The notes beneath the pieces are model-generated. The model was not told where the DNA came from and did not search any database. It saw nothing but the letters and a program-made list of their open reading frames with translations. The position numbers were made by a program, and so were the translations under genes. Of a stretch of DNA of 42,364 bases, positions 34,982 to 42,364 are shown in pieces; position 1 is the first letter of the stretch; each line of letters starts with the position of its first letter. Source of the DNA: JAQVEM01 sp034660395 (GTDB lineage: Bacteria; Actinomycetota; Humimicrobiia; Humimicrobiales; Humimicrobiaceae). The DNA is taken from the NCBI GenBank assembly GCA_034660395.1, contig JAYEJA010000109.1, positions 1 to 42,364 of the forward strand, given 5' to 3'.

Positions 34982-36307
34982 TCAACTTTCCTCAGGTCTG
35001 TTACCGATGGATTCATTCCCCGCAAGCTTCTTATTGTCCTGATAAATCAGGTATATCATCCACAGCGATACACCTGTAAAAATACTTCTGAAAATATTTA
35101 CAAACTTTGCGGCATTATAAAAACGTTCAATAAATGGAATAATGCTTGTCAGGTATACAAAAAACTTATGGTCTATCGGGGCAAAAACAAACTTGGTCAC
35201 AAGGTCCCCCCAGTAAATCAATATCACCATAAGCAGCGCAAATTGAATCCAGTGATAATACAGCAGCGACTTTCTTCTTACAAATATAATTACAAGAAAA
35301 GGGACAACCCAGAGCATGTACTGCGGGTGGAAATAACACAGACTCACATAGGCCAGGTAAATTATTGCCCCGTAGTTTAGAAGCAGATCAAAGCTTTTCT
35401 TCCTGATATGGATAAAACTCAATATTATAAGTATATATGCCACTACAAAAATAAAAATCCGGTCATGAATTATTAACTCCAGCTTTGATGACAGGATATA
35501 ATCAAAATGCTGTGTATTCAGCAGTGAAAATATTACGCTCCTTCCAAAGTAAAAATGAGAGGTCAGCTCCATCACTGCCAGCCCGGAAACGCCTATGGCA
35601 GATAAAAGGACATAATCCTTTTTTGTGCGCGCCAGATACAGTATCAGAATGGGAAGAATCATTATAGGGAAAAACCGCAGGGCTATGCCGAATGAAAGCA
35701 CTGCAATAGCCCAGTATTTCCTGTCTTTTTTTGCCAGCAGCAGAGCTACCAGGGTGGCCAGTATCCCGATAATATCATGCCTTGCAAAGATATAAAGCAC
35801 AAATATTACAATCGGGTTAAACGCCCATAGTTTAAATACGCGTAGTTTGTTTCCCGGTTCACCGTCAAATGAGAGTCTCATGATTAAAAACATGCAGACT
35901 ATATCAAATATCAGATAAGGTATCTTAAAGAGAGCCAGTGCGGTAAATACATTGTAGCTGCTGTTAAAACTGAGCCATGATATCCAGGTGTCCTTTTCCA
36001 GTAAAATAGGGGCCAGTTCATTTATCGCCGGCACTATAGATTTTATAATAAAAAGATATGCAGAGTGGATTATATTAGTCAGCATTTGCTGGATATCTGC
36101 CCCCATGTTACCGGCAAACACAGTCTCCGCAGCTCTCTGGTAGGTCGAAAGCAGATCCCTCTGATAAAAAAACGGCAGAAGAATAAGCCTTATAAGAAGC
36201 CCGGCAAGAAAATATTTATACAGAGACCTCAATGATTTCTTATCTTCAAAAATTTCCTCTGTAACGATGAAGTTCCCGAGCTTTTTAAAAAATAATCTTG
36301 CTCTCAT
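34982..36307 (-). CDS. Polytopic membrane glycosyltransferase, GT-C/PIG-M-like
   Basis: A 441-residue protein with about ten TM helices. An acidic residue in the first outer loop (PFFYQRDLLSTYQRAAE), FKIPYLIFDIVCMFLIMRLS, WAFNPIVIFVLYIFARHDII, FGIALRFFPIMILPILILYL and YLAYVSLCYFHPQYMLWVVP are typical of GT-C mannosyltransferase-like proteins that use polyprenyl-phosphate sugars. The catalytic Asp assignment is tentative. It would act on the outer face, using the product of the DPM1-like GT2s. AAAGGT lies five bases before the ATG. The downstream lipoprotein-like gene begins seven bases after its stop. Confidence 0.8.
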   Translation of the reverse strand: MRARLFFKKLGNFIVTEEIFEDKKSLRSLYKYFLAGLLIRLILLPFFYQRDLLSTYQRAAETVFAGNMGADIQQMLTNIIHSAYLFIIKSIVPAINELAPILLEKDTWISWLSFNSSYNVFTALALFKIPYLIFDIVCMFLIMRLSFDGEPGNKLRVFKLWAFNPIVIFVLYIFARHDIIGILATLVALLLAKKDRKYWAIAVLSFGIALRFFPIMILPILILYLARTKKDYVLLSAIGVSGLAVMELTSHFYFGRSVIFSLLNTQHFDYILSSKLELIIHDRIFIFVVAYILIILSFIHIRKKSFDLLLNYGAIIYLAYVSLCYFHPQYMLWVVPFLVIIFVRRKSLLYYHWIQFALLMVILIYWGDLVTKFVFAPIDHKFFVYLTSIIPFIERFYNAAKFVNIFRSIFTGVSLWMIYLIYQDNKKLAGNESIGNRPEES

Positions 36308-36425
36308 ATTACCTTTGTTTTTTTAAAATAATGCATCCGGATATTACTACTATGATCTTTTAATGCTTACAAGCATTTTAAAAAATAATCGTTTTAAAAA
36401 AAAGAAATATTTTTTTTAATTTCTT
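36308..36425. other. AT-rich gap with hairpin
   Basis: Intergenic DNA between two minus-strand genes. It holds AATGCTT/AAGCATT at 36362-36377 (two-base loop) and long A and T runs. It might be a weak terminator or processing site. No promoter is clear. Confidence 0.3.
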
Positions 36426-37499
36426 TTATTGACTGCCGTTAGCACTTTCTCTTTTCAATCTATAAAAAGGCAAGCTTATTATAAGCATGGCTATAAGGGA
36501 CCATGCTACGGTAAAAACCAGGTTTATTATATGATAGCTGAATCCTACCAGAATAGAAATTCTCTCGCTAAAACCTAACAATATAAATGCAAGGGCAAAC
36601 GCTCCCTGGTATGTACCCAGACCCGCAAGTGAATGTGTGGGAAGAACAGCTGACATTTCAGCTGCTGCTGTGGCCAGAAGTATAACCCAGTACGGAAGGT
36701 CCCCGAAACCATAGCCCATGGGCTGGAGCACTGCGTGAATTAAAAAATAATAAGCTGTAAATTTTAAAAACCGTGCAGGCACCGTGATTAAATAAACTTT
36801 CCAGTACACTCCCCTCTTCCGAATTAATTCAATGTTTTTGTTTATCTCAACCAATTTTTCATACAGATACTCCATAACCCTTGCTTTGCCTATCCTGCAT
36901 TTTGCCAGAGTCCTATCATAGATCCAGATAAAAAACCCTATAAATTTTGACAGGTAAAACAGGACCAGCAAAAATAAAACAAGAAGTCCCGCAGCAATTA
37001 AAATAACACTGGTAGAAGAAACAGCATATCTGTTTACACCTACAATAATTATTGAAATAACAATCAATGAAAAAACCATAACAAGGTCAAAAACAAGCGC
37101 GATCATCAGCGTTGAAGCACCAATCTCTACCGGCAGTTTGAATTTTCTCTTAAGTACATAAATATAAGACAGCTCACCGGTTCTTGCAGGCAGAACCATA
37201 TTAAAACCGTTTCTTACAAGAGAAGCCAAAAAAAGGTCAACCATCCTGATTTTGCCCGGCCCGATTAAAATTTTTGCCCTGTATGACCTGAAAAAATCAA
37301 TTGAGAAAATCAGTATAAGACCGATTATAAGGGAAGGCTTATAAATGCCCAGAAGAGCATTTTTTATATCTTCTATTGTAACCTCGCTTAACAGGAAAAA
37401 AAGAAGAAAAATACCGCCGCCCACAACTACGGTGATATTTATTATCCTCAGTATCAGCCCTTTTTTACTTGATTTTTTATTACGGTTCTCCAGGTTCAT
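36426..37499 (-). CDS. LPG_synthase_TM/UPF0104-family polytopic membrane protein, second copy
   Basis: A 357-residue protein with about eight TM helices. Family-type segments are KGLILRIINITVVVGGGIF, FLASLVRNGFNMVLPARTGE followed by LSYIYVLKRK, GASTLMIALVFDL and VLPTHSLAGLGTYQGAFALA. It is a diverged relative of the protein at 27446: both have the N-x-xLP-x(n)-G cluster in the first third and a glycine-rich G-x-G segment in the last third. Probably a translocase or scaffold for a lipid-linked substrate; the substrate is unknown. ATG start, weak ribosome binding site. Confidence 0.8.
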   Translation of the reverse strand: MNLENRNKKSSKKGLILRIINITVVVGGGIFLLFFLLSEVTIEDIKNALLGIYKPSLIIGLILIFSIDFFRSYRAKILIGPGKIRMVDLFLASLVRNGFNMVLPARTGELSYIYVLKRKFKLPVEIGASTLMIALVFDLVMVFSLIVISIIIVGVNRYAVSSTSVILIAAGLLVLFLLVLFYLSKFIGFFIWIYDRTLAKCRIGKARVMEYLYEKLVEINKNIELIRKRGVYWKVYLITVPARFLKFTAYYFLIHAVLQPMGYGFGDLPYWVILLATAAAEMSAVLPTHSLAGLGTYQGAFALAFILLGFSERISILVGFSYHIINLVFTVAWSLIAMLIISLPFYRLKRESANGSQ

Positions 37500-37563
37500 A
37501 CTCTTTTTCTGTATACTACATATACAATTCTTTTTAATTACTTATGGTCTCTATAAATCTTTT

Positions 37564-40074
37564 TTATCTGTGTTTCAGGTAATTAGATATATATCCTGCA
37601 GTCTGTCTGGGACCGCTATGGAAAAGATGATGAAAGAATCTCCCAGGAAAATAAAAAGCACTTCTCCTGCTTTTTGTATAATTCTTATAAGAGTTATTGT
37701 TACCTTCAACTTCCCCTGTTCTGCCCGAACCTTTTTTAAACTTTTGCGAACTTACTACAGGATCCCTGCAAAAATCAACAATAGGCCGGCATACTTTTTC
37801 CCAGCTGTAGCCCCCTGCTATTTTTCCTATGTTTTCCACACACTGATTATAAAAATTTTTATCGTCGGCAAGTTTTATAATGGCATTTACAACTCCCTGC
37901 ACATCTCCATCGGCAGTGGTTATACCCAGCCCTCTCCTTTCAACCATATCGCTCAGGTAGTCTCCCCTTGTTGAGATTACCGGCAGACCCGTCCAGAGGT
38001 AATCCAGTATCCTGGTACGGTATGAGAACCTTGTTTCAATATGCTCGGGATGAGTAATTATTCCCGCATCAGCTTCCAGCAGATAGTTCTGTCTGTCATT
38101 GTAATCTACCCACCCAAAATTAAAAAAGACGTTCTTTTCATACACGCCCAGTTTTTTAGCAAGATTAATGGTATCATTTACAAGCTGAAGTTCCCTTACT
38201 TCAGGGTTAGGGTGCCTGACACCCATAAAGAACAATTTTATATCGTCTCTTCTCTCCGCTATTTCAGACATTGCCTTAATAAGGGTCAGGGGGTCAAACC
38301 AGTTATAAATTCCCCCTCCCCAGATAATCACAAAATCGTTCCCGTCTATTCCGCTTACCTTATTTTTTAATACATCCCTGTTATGAATAGGTTTTACTGC
38401 AGGAAGGCCGAACGGAACTACGTCTATCATCTTTTTTAATGTAGGGTCCTGATTATAAGAATAGGGATTTACCCGGTTTAACGCCGCCAGCATACCCAGC
38501 CAGAAATCCCTCTGCCTTTCTGAGGCACAGATAAAGAAATCGCCATAGTAGAACTGTTCATTGAAAATATTATGTATCAATTCATGTATCTCAAGCCGCT
38601 TTTTTATTGGCTCGGTACTGTATTCTGCAAGAGAAGCAAGGTTATAGGGGTCATAAATATCCATAATCAGGTATTTACCTGAATCCTTTATGCTCCTGTA
38701 CTTTGCAAAAGTCATCCCCCCGCTCAATATGATATCAACCTCTTTAATAAGCTCCCGCAGGTCCCCGTCATCTTTAAACTGAACTATCCTGAAATTTTGC
38801 CCCGCCAGGTCAGTCTTATTCGGCACTGCAAGTATGACTTCCATATACTGGGAGAGCACCATGGCAAAGTTCCATACCCTTATTGCCGGACCGGCCATCT
38901 CTCCGGAGATTACCTCACTTGACACTATAAGAAGCTTTCTTTTTATATCTTTTTCAAATATCCCGTAAATACCAAGGGATTTTAAAAGGTTCATCTGTGT
39001 TTTCTGGTAATCAGGGTCCGGTGAAACCGATAGAAACTGTCCTTTGAAATAAGAAAAAACTGCCTTATCGTCCCTCTTCCTGCTATCCTGTATCTTCTTC
39101 CTTTTCTCCATCAGCCGGGGCAGGTTGTTAAAGAAATCTTTTACAGCCATAAGAGAGCTTAACGGCTCTTCCGATATATTCACTCCCCCGGATTTTTCCT
39201 GTTTGGAAACCAGGCTGGTAAGGTCATAATATTTCTTATAATCAAACTTTACATCAGTAAAAATTCTATTAAAAACTCCGGAAAGCGTTCCTGAAAAAGC
39301 TTTAGCCAGATTTTCATCATCATAATTCTTGAAAACCGAATAAAGGGAATTCCTTTCCTTCAGGAACCTCAGCTTATCCTCACTTATCGCCCTGGAGGTT
39401 CCGTGATGGTGATGATATACCACAGACCCCGGAGAGAATATTACCTTATATCCAAGTACCCACAGCCGCCAGCCAAGGTCAACATCCTCATAATATGCAA
39501 AAAAGTCTTCATCAAAACCGCCTGCATCAAGAAAAACTTTCTTATTTATCATCATTGCCCCGCCATTTACAAATGGCAGAAAACTGTAACCCTTATCTTT
39601 TATTTCTTTTGTCTTTTTACCATAATCTATCTGGAACCCTTTGCCCTCAAAATTTATCATGCCGCCTACAAAATCAATCTTTTTCCCATCCGCCGAAAGG
39701 ACCTTTGAGCCAGAGGCGACTACTTCTTTATCCTTATATATGGGTCTTAATAATTCAATAAGCCATTTCTTCTCAACCCTGGTATCATTATTAAGAAAAG
39801 CTATATACTCACCTCCGGCAATCTCTGCCGCCTGGTTATTGGCAGCAGCAAAACCTATATTACTGCTGTTCTCTATTATCTTTACACCGGGGTAATTAAG
39901 TCTTACCAGATCAAGGGATCTGTCAGTTGAGCCGTTATCAACCAGTATAATTTCAAGCTTACCCTCAGGATATTCAAGCTCCATAAGACTGCCGATGCAC
40001 TCTTTTAAATATTCCTCTCCGTTAAGATTAACAATTGACACGGAAACATCCGGGAAAGTAAGAATATCTCTCAT
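37564..40074 (-). CDS. Bifunctional GT2-GT4 fusion glycosyltransferase
   Basis: An 836-residue fusion. The GT2 domain (about 9-260) has VSIVNLNGEEYLKECIGSL, LVDNGSTDRS, FLNNDTRVEKKW (NND 95-97), VNGGAMMINKKVFLDAGGFD and YYEDVDLGWRLWVLGY. Residues 260-380 are a charged linker. The GT4 domain (about 381-775) has MAGPAIRVWNFAMVLSQY, FFICASERQRDFWLGMLAAL, IIWGGGIYNWFDPLTLIKAM and FSYRTRILDYLWTGLPVIST, closely matching the GT4 part of 5670. The basic tail (about 790-836) may contact the membrane. It probably adds two successive sugars. AGGAG lies about 11 bases upstream of the ATG. Confidence 0.87.
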   Translation of the reverse strand: MRDILTFPDVSVSIVNLNGEEYLKECIGSLMELEYPEGKLEIILVDNGSTDRSLDLVRLNYPGVKIIENSSNIGFAAANNQAAEIAGGEYIAFLNNDTRVEKKWLIELLRPIYKDKEVVASGSKVLSADGKKIDFVGGMINFEGKGFQIDYGKKTKEIKDKGYSFLPFVNGGAMMINKKVFLDAGGFDEDFFAYYEDVDLGWRLWVLGYKVIFSPGSVVYHHHHGTSRAISEDKLRFLKERNSLYSVFKNYDDENLAKAFSGTLSGVFNRIFTDVKFDYKKYYDLTSLVSKQEKSGGVNISEEPLSSLMAVKDFFNNLPRLMEKRKKIQDSRKRDDKAVFSYFKGQFLSVSPDPDYQKTQMNLLKSLGIYGIFEKDIKRKLLIVSSEVISGEMAGPAIRVWNFAMVLSQYMEVILAVPNKTDLAGQNFRIVQFKDDGDLRELIKEVDIILSGGMTFAKYRSIKDSGKYLIMDIYDPYNLASLAEYSTEPIKKRLEIHELIHNIFNEQFYYGDFFICASERQRDFWLGMLAALNRVNPYSYNQDPTLKKMIDVVPFGLPAVKPIHNRDVLKNKVSGIDGNDFVIIWGGGIYNWFDPLTLIKAMSEIAERRDDIKLFFMGVRHPNPEVRELQLVNDTINLAKKLGVYEKNVFFNFGWVDYNDRQNYLLEADAGIITHPEHIETRFSYRTRILDYLWTGLPVISTRGDYLSDMVERRGLGITTADGDVQGVVNAIIKLADDKNFYNQCVENIGKIAGGYSWEKVCRPIVDFCRDPVVSSQKFKKGSGRTGEVEGNNNSYKNYTKSRRSAFYFPGRFFHHLFHSGPRQTAGYISNYLKHR

Positions 40075-40199
40075 AAAAATTAATCTCCTAAAATTTACCT
40101 GTTAAATTGCTAAATAGATCAGGATAAATTATAACAGACAATCCGCTTTACTAAAATATCTATTGTTTCGCTGCCGCATCAGGAGCCCGGCCGGTTTTA

Positions 40200-41066
40200 T
40201 CAGAAATCATATTCACTTATGCTGCTGTATACATTTTCAGCTATCACCCTGAGGCCTTCTATATCCGGATGAATGCCATCATCCTGCAGGTAGCTGGATT
40301 TTTCATCACCCGTATCAAAAATATCCCATAAATCTATAAAATCAATATCATTATTTACTGATATTTCTCTCACCAGCTCATTATACTCTTTATAAATTTC
40401 TATCTGCTCTTCTGCAACTGAATCTTCTTCACCGGAGGGTAAAATTTTAACATAATTTATCCCCATTAGAATCACTTTAATATCAGCCGATTTCAACCTT
40501 TCCAAAATCAGGCTGTAGTACATTTCAAAAGTTTCAAGGTCAACATTTGTAACCTGATTTTCATCTATCCCTTTTCCATTCCTGGAGCTTCCAGCTCTAT
40601 CTTCCTCTCCATTTTTCTTCTGAATTCTGCCGTCATTTAATCCAGAATTAATTATAACAACATGGGGCTCAAAAATTAAAACATCGCTCTCAATACGGTT
40701 ATATGCATCCACTATGGTATCCCCGGCAATGCCGCTATTGATAACCCTGACTCCCGGGTAATCTTCTGCCAGCAACTCTTCTACTAAATCAGGATAGGAA
40801 TCCTCATAATCTTTATTCCACCCAAAGGTTACAGAATCACCAAAACATACGATTCTGGGATAACAATCATCTAAATCCTTCAGATTTAAATTTCTTGTTT
40901 CTACCCTGAGACCCTGATAATTATTTGTATCTAAATTCTGTATCTCTTCTTCTTCGGGCAATTTGTTTTTTGTTAACAGTGAACAGGAACACCCGGCAAT
41001 GGCAGTTACTATGACTAAAATCATAAAGAGAAACAGTAAAGTAGTTTTTTGTTTATTTTTCTCCAT
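40200..41066 (-). CDS. SGNH/GDSL hydrolase lipoprotein
   Basis: A 288-residue secreted lipoprotein. The signal helix ends with the lipobox VTAIAGC, then a Cys/Ser and an acidic linker. SGNH blocks: IVCFGDSVTFGWNKDYEDSY (nucleophile Ser), VINSGIAGDTIVDAYNRI (block II Gly), IINSGLNDGRIQ (block III Asn) and LQDDGIHPDIEGLRVIAENV (Asp-x-x-His). All catalytic residues look present, so it should be an active esterase or acyltransferase on the outer face. It is unrelated in domain layout to the large SGNH protein at 19750, lacking DUF11 repeats. ATG start, weak ribosome binding site. Confidence 0.87.
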   Translation of the reverse strand: MEKNKQKTTLLFLFMILVIVTAIAGCSCSLLTKNKLPEEEEIQNLDTNNYQGLRVETRNLNLKDLDDCYPRIVCFGDSVTFGWNKDYEDSYPDLVEELLAEDYPGVRVINSGIAGDTIVDAYNRIESDVLIFEPHVVIINSGLNDGRIQKKNGEEDRAGSSRNGKGIDENQVTNVDLETFEMYYSLILERLKSADIKVILMGINYVKILPSGEEDSVAEEQIEIYKEYNELVREISVNNDIDFIDLWDIFDTGDEKSSYLQDDGIHPDIEGLRVIAENVYSSISEYDF

Positions 41067-41174
41067 AACTAAAACTTCTAAATAATTAAATTATACTGTT
41101 ATTAACTTATATTATAAAGAACAGTACCGACAGCTTCTATCAGTTCTTACCCTAATAGATACTTTCCTTTATAA

Positions 41175-41204
41175 TTGGCATAATGATAGAATTTAAATTA
41201 TAAT
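41175..41204 (+). promoter_or_regulatory. Sigma-70-type promoter for the right-edge GT4
   Basis: TTGGCA at 41175-41180 and TATAAT at 41199-41204 with an 18 bp spacer, the best promoter match seen in the window. Predicted transcription start near 41211, about 50 bases before the GTG at 41262. It sits in the divergent gap between the SGNH lipoprotein and the GT4 gene. Confidence 0.6.
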
Positions 41205-41261
41205 TTTAACCTGTAATATCTATTGTTTTAAAGATTTAATACAAAAATAAATTTTTATAAA

Positions 41262-42364
41262 GTGAAACATATAAACATTGCCTTCATAACTGACAGGATG
41301 ATTAAAGGCCATGGAGTGGACCTTGTAGTTGACAGACTTGCCGACGGCCTGGCAGAAATAGGATACACCTGCAGGGTATATTGCAATTACTTTGATGAAA
41401 CTTTTACCAACCGCAAATCTTATAATATTGAAAAACTCCATTATTTCAAACCTCACATCAACCCCCTGGTCTATGAAAAAAGAATAAGAAAATTAATTCC
41501 ATATCTTAACAGTAAGGATATTGACCTTTTTATAATACAGTCATTTCCTTTTTACAGCCTTATACCGGAACTAAACAAGCCTTCACTGGTTGTCGAGCAT
41601 GGAATACCATATGCAGGAGGACTGCCCTTAAAGAGGAGATTAAGATATGAATACATGAAATTCAGCCAGAACATTTCATATTTCAGGAAAGCCGATAAAA
41701 TCGTACCCGTATCCCGTTATCTTCTTAATTGTCTTCCCAAAAATCTAAGACAAAAAGCTACTGTTATATACAACGGATGCGATCACTACAGGAAAACTTC
41801 CATCACCAGGGAAGAAATTATAAGCTTTAGAAAAAATCTCGGGATAAGACCGGAAGACATATTAATGTTATTCGTAGGCCGGCTTAACCTTACCAACCAG
41901 CCGTACAAAGGGCTGTCAGAGTTAATAGATATATATCATAAAGCTTATAAAAAAAATAAAAATGTAAAACTGCTTGCAGTTGGGTACGGCTCAAGAAACG
42001 ACGAAGAACTGCTTAAAAACCAGGGAATATTATCAATAGGTAATGCTCCTGAAGAAATAATGCCTCTGATTTACAAATCCTGTGACATTTATACAACCTG
42101 TTCACTCTGGGAAGGGTTCGACCTGCCGGTCGCAGAAGCCCACTACTTTAAAAGACCCACTATCTGCTATGATATAGGAGCACATCCGGAAGTATCAATA
42201 AACGGCAAGACCGGTTTCATAGTAAAAGATAAAAACCAGTTTCTTGAAAAGCTGGAGATTCTTGTAAATAATACCGAACTGAGGAAAGAGATGGGACAGA
42301 ATTCAGGCAGGCACGCCGTCAATTTTAAATGGGAAAGAAGCGTAAAGAAATACCACCTGCTTAT
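41262..42364 (+). CDS. GT4 glycosyltransferase, truncated by the window edge
   Basis: An open frame of about 367 codons running off the right end. It begins with GTG (KHINIAFITDRMIKGHGVDL), no closer ATG being available. The N-terminal half includes LVVEHGIPYAGGLPLKRR and KIVPVSRYLLN. The second Rossmann domain has MLFVGRLNLTNQPYKGLSEL, KLLAVGYGS and SLWEGFDLPVAEAHYFKRPT (E-x7-E), then GKTGFIVKD. This is a standard GT4 retaining transferase, 370-400 residues when complete, so most of the gene is present. It is divergent from the minus-strand cluster and has its own promoter. No clear Shine-Dalgarno before the GTG. Confidence 0.82.
   Translation, partial: MKHINIAFITDRMIKGHGVDLVVDRLADGLAEIGYTCRVYCNYFDETFTNRKSYNIEKLHYFKPHINPLVYEKRIRKLIPYLNSKDIDLFIIQSFPFYSLIPELNKPSLVVEHGIPYAGGLPLKRRLRYEYMKFSQNISYFRKADKIVPVSRYLLNCLPKNLRQKATVIYNGCDHYRKTSITREEIISFRKNLGIRPEDILMLFVGRLNLTNQPYKGLSELIDIYHKAYKKNKNVKLLAVGYGSRNDEELLKNQGILSIGNAPEEIMPLIYKSCDIYTTCSLWEGFDLPVAEAHYFKRPTICYDIGAHPEVSINGKTGFIVKDKNQFLEKLEILVNNTELRKEMGQNSGRHAVNFKWERSVKKYHLL

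Noticed and set aside
37345..37974. A 209-codon plus-strand ORF across the ends of two minus-strand genes
   Set aside because: Antisense to UPF0104-like and GT2-GT4 genes with clear family motifs; its own translation shows no recognisable domain.
1..42364. CRISPR array, tRNA, rRNA or insertion sequence
   Set aside because: No regularly spaced direct repeats, cloverleaf-like sequence, rRNA signature or transposase ORF was seen on reading both strands.

Overview
The window is a long cell-surface glycan locus from a low-GC bacterium (roughly 35-40% G+C by eye, with very AT-rich gaps). Nearly every gene concerns building, exporting or decorating a surface polysaccharide: about a dozen glycosyltransferase domains, GT-C-like membrane transferases, SMR/EamA-type 4-TM carriers, sugar-nucleotide SDR enzymes, an acyltransferase, a radical SAM enzyme, a polysaccharide deacetylase and two SGNH hydrolases. 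Lipoprotein signals and DUF11-like repeats are present, and no outer-membrane export genes are seen. The PD40 propellers joined to Ig-like modules recall, from memory, uncultivated Chloroflexota/Actinomycetota-type genomes. That placement is weak. No rRNA, tRNA, IS element or CRISPR array was found.

Layout. 105-10697 (minus): a compact block of eight genes holding GT2 and GT4 transferases plus one small carrier. 10900-19654: an accessory island built around two paralogous anchored beta-propeller proteins (10900 and 17410, plus), each facing a convergent paralogous 4-TM protein (12966 and 19121, minus). Between them lie a decayed third propeller copy (about 13515-13814) and a tight set of small membrane protein, SAM methyltransferase and membrane sulfatase-fold protein. 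19750-26025 (minus): a surface modification set with an SGNH hydrolase, a NodB deacetylase lipoprotein, a DUF2723 membrane protein and a pair of SMR-like proteins. 26342-27456 (plus): a DPM1-like transferase with an overlapping 52-residue membrane peptide. 27446-41066 (minus): LPG_synthase_TM-like proteins, acyltransferase, SDRs, radical SAM, GT2, RmlD-like reductase, GT-C, a GT2-GT4 fusion and an SGNH lipoprotein. 41262 to the right edge (plus): a GT4 cut by the window, behind a good sigma-70-type promoter.

How the genes may work together (inference): cytoplasmic GT2/GT4 enzymes assemble a glycan. DPM1-like GT2s (26342, 31299) charge polyprenyl phosphate with sugars, SMR-like proteins (5254, 25309, 25651) flip them, and GT-C proteins (23368, 34982) add them outside, as in the Arn and Gtr systems. 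The deacetylase, SGNH hydrolases and sulfatase-fold enzyme then trim or decorate the polymer. The propeller/4-TM pairs are the least explained part.

Most unusual signals: a beta-rich module inserted into both a GT-A and a GT-B enzyme; the duplicated propeller/4-TM module with a deleted third copy; an in-frame amber junction between methyltransferase and sulfatase with no ATG for 44 codons; a shared C-terminal domain on a deacetylase and a membrane transferase; and a GT4 fused to a degenerate methyltransferase-like region.
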